Assembly (NCBI RefSeq): GCF_900091605.1
Contig: NZ_FMCQ01000002.1
Coordinates: 62,001 to 126,000, forward strand
Direction: 5' to 3'
Source of the DNA: Micromonospora tulbaghiae
GTDB taxonomy: Bacteria > Actinomycetota > Actinomycetes > Mycobacteriales > Micromonosporaceae
Length of the DNA stretch: 64,000 bases
Position 1 is the first letter of the stretch, and every line of letters starts with the position of its first letter. This document shows positions 36,301-48,300 of the stretch, one piece after another. The notes beneath the pieces are model-generated. The model searched no databases, was not told where the DNA came from, and saw only the letters and a list, made by a program, of their open reading frames with translations. The position numbers were made by a program, and so were the translations under genes.

Positions 36301-39300
36301 GCCGCCGCCGGCATCGCGTACGGGCCGGCGTACCAGGCGCTCGCCGAGGTGTTCGTGGGCGACGGCGAGGCACTCGGACACCTTCCCGGGCCGGACCCGG
36401 CGGACGTCGGCGCACACCGGCTGCATCCGGCTCTGCTCGACGGCGCCCTGCAGACCGTGACGGCGCTCGAGGCCGAACGCACCGACGGACCGCTGGTGCC
36501 GTTCGGCATCGACGTCCTGGAGGTCACCGGGCCGCTGCGCACCCCGCTGTGGTCGCACGTGCGGCGCACCGGTGACGGCCGGTACGACGCGGTGCTGGCC
36601 GGTGCGGACGGAACGGTGGTGGCCCGGTGCGAGGGCTTCGCGCTGCGGCCACAGCGGGTCACCTCGGCGCAGCCCGAGGTGTTCGTCTGCACCCCGGTCT
36701 GGCAGGACGCCGCCGAGCCGGTCGCGGCCGGCGACCCCGGCACGGTGGCGGTCCTGCACACGACCGGTGAGCGGGGCCTGGCCGACGAGCTGTGCGCCGC
36801 GCAGGCGGGCGCGGCGCTGCGCCTGCCCCTGGACGGAGATCCGGCGGCGGCACTGCACACCCCGGTGGACACCGTCTACGTCGTCGCCGGCGACGACACC
36901 ACCGACCCGGCCGACACCACCGTGACGCTTGCCTTCCTGCGGCTGGCGCGGGCGCTGCTCGCCGGACACCGCAGCCGCGCCCTGCGCCTCGCGGTGGTCA
37001 CGCGGGGCGCGGTCGCGACGCACGACGGGGAGGCGGTGCGCCCGAGCGTCGCCGGCCTGCTCGGCGCCGCGCGCTCGCTGGCCGCGGAGGCGCCGGGGTG
37101 GACGGTCGGCTGCGTCGACATCGGCCCGGACGCCGCAATCGGCTGGGCGGACCGGATCCGGCGGGAGCCGCTCGTCGAGCCGCTCGTCGCGCTGCGGCCG
37201 GGGCGGCGGCTCACCCGCGCCTTCGCCCCGCTGCCACCGTCGCCCGACGCCGCCGCGCCGTGGCGCGACGGCGGCGCGTACCTCGTCGCCGGTGGCGCCG
37301 GTGGGCTCGGCCTCGCGCTGAGCCGGCACCTCGCCGCCACGCACCGGGCCGCACTCGTGTGGCTCGGCCGCCGCGAGCCGGGGCCCGAGATCGACGACCG
37401 GATCCGCGAGATCGAGTCGCTCGGCGGTTCGGTGCTGTACCAGCGTGCCGACCTCACCGACGCCGCCGCGGTGCGTGCCGCCGTCGCGGCCGCACGAGCC
37501 CGCTTCGGCCGGCTCCACGGCGCGGTGCACGCCGCCGGGGTGTGGCACGACGGCACCGTGCCCAACCTCGACGAACGGTCCATCACCGAGGTCCTCGATC
37601 CCAAGGTCCGGGGCAGCGTGGTGCTCGCCGAGGCGCTGCGGGACGAGACGCTGGACTTCCTGATCTTCTTCTCGTCGGCGGCCTCGTTCGTGGACGCCGG
37701 TGGCCAGGCCAACTATGCCGCCGCGAGTACGTTCCAGGACGCGTACGCGTTCGAGCTGCGCCGTCGCGGCGTTCCCGCCCGGACCGTCAACTGGGGCTAC
37801 TGGGGCAGCGTCGGCGCGGTGCGCGGCGCCCGGTACGCCGAGCGTTTCGCGGCTCTGGGCGTGGCGTCGATCGAGCCGCCGGCCGGCATGGCGGCGCTGC
37901 GGCGGATCCTCGGCGCGGGCGCGCCCCAGGCGCTCGTGCTCCGGGCCGAGCGCGGCCGTCTGCCCGGCTTCGGCATCCGCCTGGCCACCACCGGACCGGC
38001 CGAGCCTGCCGAGCCGACCGAGCCTGCCGTCGCCGTCGGGCCCGCCGGGTCCGCCGTGACCCCGGCGCCGGCCCGGTCCGCGGCAGCGGTACGGGACTAC
38101 GTGCGACGGGTGTTCGCGGAGGTGCTGCGGTGCGCGCCGGAGAGCCTGCTCGACGACGAGACGTTCGAGACGTACGGCGTGGACTCGATGATCGGCACGT
38201 CGATCGTGCACCGGCTCGAACAGGATCTCGGCCCGCTGCCCCAGACGCTGCTTTTCGAGCACATGACCGTCGGGCGGCTCGGTGACCACCTGGCGGCCGA
38301 GCACGGCGGGCGACTCGACACGCTGCTGCGTCCGCCGGCCCCGGTGACGGTGGCACCACGGGAGGAGACCCCGGCAGCCGGGCCGGTGCCGTCAGCCGGG
38401 CCGGCGCCTGCGGTCCCGGTCGCCTCGGCCGACATCGCCGTCATCGGCGTCAGCGGCAGGTATCCCGGCGCGGCGGACGTCGCGCAGTTCTGGCGGAACC
38501 TGTCGGCCGGGGCCAGCGGCGTGACCGAGGTGCCCGCCGAGCGCTGGGACTGGCGTACCCACTTCGACGCCCGGCGCGGGCAGCCGAACCGCACGTACGG
38601 CAGGTGGGCCGGCTTCCTGGAGGGCATCGACCGGTTCGACCCCTCGCTGTTCGGCATCCTGCCCGGCGACGCCGCCGCCATCGACCCGCAGGAGCGGCTG
38701 TTCCTGGAGACGTGCTGGAATTTGCTGGAGGAGACCGGCCACCTCGGCCGGCACACACGCGTGCCGCGTACCGGCGTCTTCGTGGGTCTGATGTACGGCT
38801 CCTACGGCAAGCTCGCGGCCGCCCAGGGTTGGCCTCGCGGCGAACTCGCCGGCGCCCACTCGGCGTACTGGTCGGTGGCCAACCGGGTGTCGTACACGTT
38901 CGACTTCTCCGGGCCGAGCTTCGCGGTCGACTCGGCGTGTTCGTCGTCGCTCACCGCCGTGCACCTGGCCTGCCGGAGCCTGCGCGAGGGCGAGTGCGAC
39001 ATGGCCGTCGCCGGCGGGGTCAACCTGATCCTGCACCCGTCGCACCTGGTCGCGCTGTCGTCGATGAACATGCTCGCCGGCGCCGACGGCTGCCGTCCCT
39101 TCGACGCCCGGGCCGACGGCTACGTGCCCGGCGAGGGCGTCGGCGCGGTCCTGCTCAAGCCGCTCGAACGGGCACTGGCCGACGGTGACGACATCTGGGC
39201 GGTGATCAAGGGCAGCGCCGTGAACGCCGGGGGCAAGACGAGCGGCTACACGGTGCCCAACCCCGGTGCCCAGGCCGACCTGACCGCCGAGGCGCTGCGG

Positions 39301-42300
39301 CGGGCCGGGGTGGAACCGGCGACCGTCAGCTTCGTCGAGGCCCACGGCACCGGTACGGAACTCGGCGACCCGATCGAGATCGCCGCCCTCAACCGCGTCT
39401 TCGGCGGGACCGAGGACTCCCGGCAGCCGTGTGCGATCAGCTCCGTGAAGGCCAACATCGGTCACCTGGAGGGGGCGGCCGGAATCGCCGGACTGACCAA
39501 GGCGCTGCTGCAACTGCGCCACGGGCGCATCGTCCCGTGTGCCAACCTGGAGACGCCGAACCCGAAGATCGCCTTCGCCGGTTCGCGGTTCCACCTGCCG
39601 CGGACGCTGACCGAATGGGAGCGGCCGGTCACCGCGGACGGTGTCGTCCCGCGCCGGGCCGGCGTCAGCTCGTTCGGTGCGGGTGGCGCCAACGTGCACG
39701 TCGTCCTGGAGGAGGCGGGCACACCCGCGGCCGGTGGTCCGGCTCCGGCGGCGGGCGAGCAGATCTTCGTGCTGTCCGCGCGTACCGGTGAGCGGCTGGC
39801 GGTTCACGCGGCCCGCGTCGCCGCCTTCCTGGACACGGCGGCGGGGGCGGCCCACTCCCTGGCCGACCTCGCGTACAGCAGCCAGGTCGGGCGCCGGGAG
39901 ATGACCGAGCGGGTGGCTGTGGTGGCCGCCACCACCGCGGACCTGGCGGCCGCCCTGCGGTCGTTCGCGCAGGACCGGCCCGCGCCCACGGTCTTCACCC
40001 GGAGTGCGACGCGATCCGGGCCCCCGGCCGCCCTGGAGGACCTGGTCCAGCGGCGGGCGCTCACCGACATCGCCCGCGCCTGGGTGGACGGCGCGGAGAT
40101 CGACTGGCGGCTGCTGTGGCCGCGATCCCGTCCCCGCCGGGTGGCCTTCCCCACGTACCCGTTCGAGCACCGGCGGTACTGGTTGGGCGACCCGTCCGGC
40201 GACGGGCAGCCCGGCGCGGCCGGTGAACCGGCGCCCGCACCGGACGCCGACTGGCTGGTCCGCCGCGTCGAGCACCGGATCGACCCGGCCGTCTACTACT
40301 GCGCCCAGCACCGCGTCGGTGGCCGGCCGTGGATGGCCGGGGCCGCCGTGCTGGAGATCGCCCGGCACGCCTGCGGCGACGCGATCGCCGGACCGGGACT
40401 ACGGATCGACGACGTCCACTTCACGGCCCCGGTCGCGGTCGGCCCCGATACGACGGCGCTGCACGTCGGGCTCGAACGGCGGGCCGACACGATCACGTTC
40501 CGGGTCACCGGTACGAGCGAGACGCCCGTCGTGTACGCCACGGGGACGCTGCGCCCGTCCGGGGCGGGCGCGGGTGAGCCGGTGGATCTGACCGCGGCGC
40601 GCGAGCGGTGCCCCGACCACCTCGACGTGGACACGTTCTACGCCGACATGGCACGTGGTGGTCTCGACTACGGGCCGGCGATGCGGTCGATCGCCGCGGT
40701 GTCGACCGGCGCCGGTGAGGCGCTGGCCCGGCTCCGGCTCGCCCCGGAGGCCGACGGCGACGCCGCCGCCCCGCTGCTGCACCCGGCTCTGCTGGACGGC
40801 GCGCTGCAATCCGTCGCCGCCGTGTGCGGGGCGTCGGACGACCACTCGTACCTGCCGGTGGGGCTGCGGCGGCTGGCGCTGCACCGGCCGCTGCCGGCCC
40901 GGTGCTGGGCGTACGTCCGCGAGACGACCACCGAGGAGGTCGGGCGCCGGCGCCGCTTCGACATCCGGGTCGCCGACGACGCCGGCCGGGCCGTGCTCAC
41001 CGTCGAGGGCGTCACCGTCCAGGAGCGTCCGGCCGGGCCCACCCTGCGGTACGCGCGCCCGTCCTGGCGGCCCGAGCCGGTGGCGCCGGCCCGCCCGGAG
41101 CCGTCCGTGCTGCTCGTCGCCACCGCCGACGACATGCTCGGGTTCGCGCTGGAGAACCAGCTCGCGCCGGTGGGTGTCCGGCTGGTCCGGGTGCGGCCGG
41201 GGGACCGCTTCGCCCGGATCGGCGACGACGGCTACCAGGTGGCGCCCGGTGACCGGGACGACCACCGCCGCCTCGCCCAGGATCTCGCGGCGCGGGGCTT
41301 GACGCCCGATGCCGTGCTGCACGACTGGTCGCGCCGCCCGTTCGACCCCGCGGCGCTGCACCGCTCGGTCGAGGAGGGGCCCATGTCGCTGCTCTGGCTG
41401 GTCGCGGCCCTGATGGAACAGTCGCCCGGCGCCGCGCTGCGGGCGGTCTACGCCTACGCCGACCCCGGCGTGCAGGACCAGCGGGCGGGCTTCGCGCCGC
41501 AGTACGCTGCGGCGTCCGGCATCCTGCGGACCCTGGCCCTGGAACACAGCCGGTTCAGCGGAACCTGCGTCAGATTCGCGGCGGCGTCGCAGCCGGCGGA
41601 GACCGTCGCCACCCTGTTGTCCGACGAGCTGGCGGCGACGGATCCGAGCGTGGCCCGGGTGACGTACCACTCCGGACGCCGGTGGCGCCGGCACACGGAG
41701 ACGTTCGTGCCGCAGGCCGCTGACGTGCCGCCCGGCCGGCCCGGCGGCACCTACCTGATCACCGGCGGCGCGGGCGCGCTGGGCCTGGTCTTCGCCGCCC
41801 GGCTGGCCGAGGCGGGGCCGGTCCGGCTGGCCCTGGCCGGCCGCGGCCCCCTGGACGACGACCGGTCCGCGCGGCTGGACCGGTTGCGTCGTGGCGGCTC
41901 GGACGTCCGCTACTACCGGGCCGACCTGGCCGACCCGGGGGCGGCGGAGCGGCTGGTGGCCGCCGTGCGCTCCGACCTCGGCCCGGTGCACGGCGTCGTC
42001 CACGCCGCAGGCCTGCACCGCGATGCACGGGCGGTGCACAAGACCCGCGAACAGTTCGAGGAGGTCGTCGCCCCGAAGACGGCAGGCGTCGTCGCGCTCG
42101 ACGCCGCCACGCGGGACGAACCGCTCGACTTCTTCGTGCTGTTCTCGTCGGTCGTGGCCGAGAGCGGTAACCCGGGGCAGGCGGACTACGCCTACGCCAA
42201 CGCGTTCCTCGACGAGTTCGCCGAGGTACGGGAGCAGTGGCGGGCGGCGGGCCGCCGCCGGGGCCGTACCCGCAGCATCGGATGGCCGCTCTGGCAGGAG

Positions 42301-45300
42301 GGCGGGATGACTGTGGACGACGCCACCCGCACGCTGCTCGCCCAGCGCTGGGGCATGGTCCCGATGAGCACCGCGGCCGGCCTGGGGGCCTTCGACGTGA
42401 TCCTGGCCGGGGACGACACCTCGGTCGCCGTCGTCCAGGGCGACCGCTCGGCGCCGCCCGCGTCGCGGCGCTCCCCGGCGGCCGGGACCGGCGCGCCCGC
42501 GGGGGAGGTCGACCGGGCCGCGGTCGAGGCGGCTCTGCGGGAGATGGCCTCCGGATTCCTGCTCGTCGAGCCGGCCGAGGTCGACCTCGACGCGGAACTC
42601 ATGGAACTGGGATTCGACTCCATCTCGCTGACCCGGCTCGTCAACGCGGTCAACGAGCGGTACGACCTCGACCTCCTGCCGACCGTACTGTTCGAGAACC
42701 CGCGCCTGACCGGACTCGCCGAGTTCCTCTGCGAGGAGCACGGCGACCGGATCGCGGCGGCGACGGCGGCGGACGACCCGGTGTCGGCGCCCGGACCGGT
42801 CGCGGCTGCGGACCCCGCTCCGGCGCCCGTCCCCGTGACGCCGAAGGAGACGGACGACGGCCGGGCGGTGGCGGTCATCGGGATGGCGGGCACACTGCCG
42901 GGCTCCGCGGACCTCGACGAGTTCTGGGAGCACCTGGTGGCCGGGCACGACCTCGTCCGCGAGGTGCCCGCGGACCGGGAGGCGCTGCGCGGCGACCCCC
43001 TCACCCGTACGGTGCGCGGCGGCTTCCTCGACCGCGTCGACCTGTTCGACGCGCGGCAGTTCGGCATCTCTCCGCGCGAGGCCGCCCTGATGGACCCGCA
43101 GCAGCGGATCTTCCTCCAGACCGTGTGGCGTGCCGTGCAGGACGCGGGCTACCGCCCGTCGCAGCTCGCCGGCACCGCGACCGGGCTCTTCGCCGGCGTG
43201 TCCACCACCGACTACGACGAGCTGTTGCGGGAGAACGGCGTCAGGATCGAGGCGCACACCGCGACCGGCATCGCCCACGCCATCCTGGCCAACCGCGTCT
43301 CGTACCTGCTGGACCTGCACGGTCCGAGCGAGGCGATCGACACGGCCTGCTCCAGCTCGCTCGTCGCCATCCACCGCGCGGTGCGCGCCCTGCGCGACGG
43401 CGAGTGCGACGTGGCCATCGCGGGCGGCGTCAACGTGATGCTCAGCCCGGGTCTCTTCTCGGCCTTCACCCAATCCGGCATGCTCAGCCCGGACGGACGG
43501 TGCAAGGTCTTCGACGAGTCCGCCGACGGGTACGTCCGTGGCGAGGGCGCCGGGGCGATCGTGCTCAAGCCGCTGGACCGGGCACTGGCCGACGGCGACC
43601 ACGTGTACGCCGTGGTCAAGGGCACCGCCGTCAACCACGGCGGCCGGGCGACGTCGCTGACCGCCCCGAATCCCGCCGCCCAGGCGCGCGTCATCGTGCA
43701 GGCGCACCGGGACGCCGGGGTGCACCCGTCGGCGCTGACCTACCTGGAGGCGCACGGCACCGGGACCGGCCTGGGCGACCCGGTGGAGATCGAGGGCATC
43801 AAGAAGGCGCTGACCGGCCTGTACGCCGATCGCGGCGAGCCGGTGCCGGCCGAACCCGGTGTGGCCCTCGGATCGGTCAAGACGAACATCGGCCACCTGG
43901 AGTCGGCGGCCGGTATCGCCGGGGTGCTCAAGGTGCTGCTCGCGCTGCGGCACCGGACGCTACCGGCCAGCCTGCACCTGCGCCGGCTCAACCCGTACAT
44001 CCGGCTCGACGGCACGCCGCTGTACGTCAACGAGCGCGCACGCCCCTGGGACAGCGACGCGCCACGGCTGGCCGGGGTCAGCTCGTTCGGCTTCGGCGGG
44101 ACGAACGCGCACGTCCTGATCGAGGAGCACAGCCCGGCCCCGGCGCCACGGACATCGACACCCGCCGGCGGACACCTGCTCGTGCTGTCCGCGCCGGCCG
44201 CCGAGGCGCTCGCCTCGTACGCCGACCGGATGGCCCGCCACCTGCGCCGGCATCCCGGCACCGACCTGGCCGCGCTGACCTTCACGCTCCAGACCGGCCG
44301 GGAGGAGTACGCCGAGCGGCTGGCAGTGGTGGCGGACGACCTCGACGGACTGGTCCGGGCGCTGAGCCGGGCGGCCGACGGCGGCACCGCACCCGGCCTC
44401 TACCGGGCGACGGCGTCGTCGCGTGGGCCGGGTTCCGCCGTGGCCGCCACCGCGGACCCGCACGAGGTGGCGGCCGGGTGGACCGAGGGCGCATCCGTGG
44501 ACTGGCCGGCGCGCTGGCCGGAGCCACGGCCGGTCCGGCTGCCCCTGCCGGCCATGCCGCTCACCGAGCTGCGCCACTGGTTCGACAGTCGGCGGCCGGA
44601 CGCCCCCGCACCGGTCGCACCGGTCGAGCCCTCGCCGGTCGCGCCGCCGCTCCGGTCCGTGACGGAGGCGCCCACCACGCGGCTCACCCCGGTCGCCGCC
44701 GTGGTGCCGCAACCGCCGGCCCGGCCGGCCCGGGCCGCCGTGGCGGCGGTCAACGGCGCAGGCGGCCGGCCGAGGATCAGCCTGAGCGCACCCGGGACGC
44801 TGGTGCTCGCCGAACCGACGGAGCCGCTGGAGGCACCCGCCCTCGACATCACCGCCCGCACCCTCACCCAGCCCACCGCACCGGCGCCCGCGCAGCCCAC
44901 CGCACCGGCTCCCGAGTACGCCCCCGCACCGGTGCCCGAGCCCGCCCCGGCGTCGGCTCTCGAGTCCGTCGCCGCGCCGGAGGCCGGGGATCTGAGGCAG
45001 GTCGCCGACTTCCTGCGGGAGCAGCTCGGCCGGATCCTCGGCATGCCGCCCGGGGACATCGGGGTGGACGAGTCCATCTCCGGTCTCGGCCTGGACTCGA
45101 TCCTGCGCACCGACCTCGCCCGCGTCGTCAACGACGCCTACGGCCTGCGCCTCAAGGCTGCCGAGGTCTACGACGTCGACACGGTCTCGGAGCTCGCCAC
45201 GTTCATCGCCACCCGACGCGCCGCGTCCGCACCGGCCGCGCCGAGCCCGGCTGCGCCGATTCCGGCCGCAGAGAGCCCGGACACGCCGAGTGCGGCCGCA

Positions 45301-48300
45301 CCGGGCCAGGCCGCGCCGACCCGGGCCCCGGCCCCGACCTCGGCCACGTCCGTACCGGCCGCACCGGCCGCGCACGAGCCGGCACCGGCGGACCCGCGCA
45401 CCGTGGAAGGACTGCTCGCGACGCTGATCAGCGACCTGGTGGGCCGTCCGGTCGACGGCGGCCGGACGTTCCAGGACGACGGCTTCACCTCGTTCGACAT
45501 GCTGAAGGTCGTCGCGGCGCTGGAGAAGCGCTTCGGATCGCTGCGCAAGACGCTGCTGTTCGACCAGCCGACAGTGGGCCGGCTCGCGGCCTTCCTGACC
45601 GAGGCCCACGGGGTACGGGCGGTCGAGCGCCTCCGGCACGCCGGACCGGACGGACCGGCCCGGGACACCGCCGTCGCCGGTCCGCCACCGGAGGACGACG
45701 GTCCGGTCGTGGTGGCCAAGCGGGACCTGCCCGCGCAACCCGGCCTCGCGGCGACCGTCGCCGAGCTGGAACGCCGGTACGGCAAGGAGGGCGGCCTGCC
45801 CGGCCGGGACATCGCGCCGCTGATCTTCCTCGGCGCCGACCGGGACGGGTACTTCAACTTCTCCCGGCGCGACGACATCGTGCTGGCCTGGAGCTACGTC
45901 GGCTCCGAGGAACGCTTCCCGGCGCTCACCGCACAGTGGACGGCCTGGGCGAGGCGCAACGGCCTCAAGCCGAGCCTGCTGTCGATGATCCGGCTGACCG
46001 AGGTCGACGGCGTTCCCTTCTCGGCCACCCCGTTCGGCGCCGTCCAGCGTCTCGAGGACCTGCCCGGCTTCACCCTCAAGGGCAACCGGCTGCAACGGCT
46101 GCGCAACCTGGTCAACCGCTTCGAGCGGGCCGGGCAGTGCCGGACCAGCGAGTACCGGGTGGGCTCCGACCCCCAGGTCGACCGGCAGATCGTCGACCTG
46201 GTCGACCAGTGGGCGGGCACGAAGGACATGGTCAACCCGTACGTGCGGACGGTCCGCGCCGAGTTGCTCGCCGGCCGGCTCCAGCCGCGGCACCGGATGT
46301 TCCTCACCCACCTGGACGGCCGCCCGGTCAACGCGGTCATCGTCACCCGGATCCCGTCCGAGAACGGCCACCTGCTGGACCTGGAGTTCTACGCGGCGGA
46401 CGCGCCGATGGGCGGCCTCGACTACGCGATCGTCCGGATCATCGAGACGCTCGCCGCCGAGGGCGACACGATGTTCAGCTTCGGAGCGACGATCGGCGCG
46501 AAGATCTGTGAGTCGCCGAACGCCGACCCGTCGGTGGCCGGGGCGCTGGACGAGCTGCGGTCGCTCGGCATCTTCACCGGCGAGGGCAACTTCCGGTTCA
46601 AGAACAAGTTCCGTCCGACCAACCTGCCGGTGTACCTGTGCCAGCCGGCGGACTCCGCGCCGGTGGACGTCACGAACATCATCCTGCTGATCGCGAACCC
46701 CACGACGGCCGCCGCCGCCGACGGGCAGCCCGCCGGGCCCGCGCCCGCACCGGAGGCGCCCACCGCGCCGGCCCCCGCGCCGGTGTCCTCCGCGCCGCGG
46801 ACCGCCGCCGCGGACGCCGCCGTGCCGCAGGCCCTGCCCACCGACGCGGCCGGACGCGAACGCGTACTGGCGGCGCACAACTGGAACGTCCTGCGGCTAC
46901 CGCACCACCTGGTCGAGTTCGACCTGCTCACCGACTCGTGGGCCGAGCTGGCGGCGGACTTCGTCGAGCGGGGAACGGCGGCCCTGACGACCGGCGCGGC
47001 CGACGGCGCCGACCCGGTCGAGCGGTTGCGCAGGACGTTGCAGTTCGACCACGTGACGATCACCCCGTCCGGCCGGGCCGCGGAGGCCCGCCTGCTCGGG
47101 TGCTGGCCGACCGCCGACCGGGTGGTGGTCTGCAACGCCCTCTTCCCGTCCTGGACGTACAACCAGATCGACCACGGCATGTCCCCTGCGGTGGTGCGTA
47201 CGGCGGCGGCCTCCGGCGCGCCGGGGGACACGGTGTTCCGCGGTGACATCGACCTGGCCGACCTGCGGCGGGTGCTCGCCGGCAACGCCGGACGGGTGGC
47301 GTTCGTCTGCGTCGAGCTGAGCACCAACGCCGGTGGCGGTTGGCCGGTGTCGCTGGCGAACCTGAAGCAGGTCCGGGAGGCGGCCGACGCGCACGGCGTC
47401 CCGCTGATCCTGGACGCCGCCCGCGTCGTCGAGAACGCGGCGTTCATCGTCGAGCACGAGCCGGCGTACCGGGGCCGGGGCGTCTGGGACGTGGCGCTGG
47501 AGCTGCTGCACTGCGCGGACGGCATCACCATGAGCGTGTCCAAGGACTTCGGCGTCGGAGTCGGCGGGCTGGTGGCGACGCGGCTGCGGCCGCTGGCGGA
47601 CCGCCTGGCCGAGCAGGCGTCGCTGCGTGGCCAGGACCTGAACCTCGCCAACCGCGAGCTGGTCGCGCGGGCCGTCGGCGGCACCGGCCGGGTGGTGGAG
47701 CAGGTACGCGAGCGGATGCGCGCCACCCGTCTGCTGCACGAGGCCCTGCGCGACGCCGGTGCGCCCGTCGCCGGCCCGCCCGGCGGCCACTGCGTACTGC
47801 TGGACGTGTCGGCGGTGCCGGCGTTGCGCGACCTGCGGCATCCCGTGCCCGCCGCGCTGGCCTGGCTGTACCGCGGAGCCGGCGTGCGGTGCGCGCCGCA
47901 CCTGGCCGGCGTCGGAGAGGACGCGGCCGCGATCGCCGGCCGCTACCTGCGGCTGGCGGTTCCGGTGGGTCTGCCGGTGCCGGCCGTCCGGGGCCTCGCG
48001 CGCCGGCTGGCCGCCCTGTTCCGTGACCCCGGCGTGGTGACCGACCTGATGCCGGTGCCGGCCGAACCCGGCGGCGGCCCGGCGGTCGCGGCCGACACCG
48101 CGTACTACCCGATGGACCGGATGCCCGACGACATCCGCGAGGCGATCGAGGAGGGACACCGGCCCCACGACGACAACCTGGCGGTGTTGCGCGAGTACCG
48201 GCCGGACGTACGCCGTCGCCTGATCCCCGCCGACGACGGGGACGTGGAGGTCTTCACCGCCGGGACCGGCCCCACCGTGGTGCTCATGCACCCGTTCAAC

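Noticed and set aside
34180-45620. C-methyltransferase domain in the later PKS modules
   Set aside because: No SAM-binding glycine-rich segment was found between KS and ACP; the gaps are Ala/Pro linkers or KR/DH.
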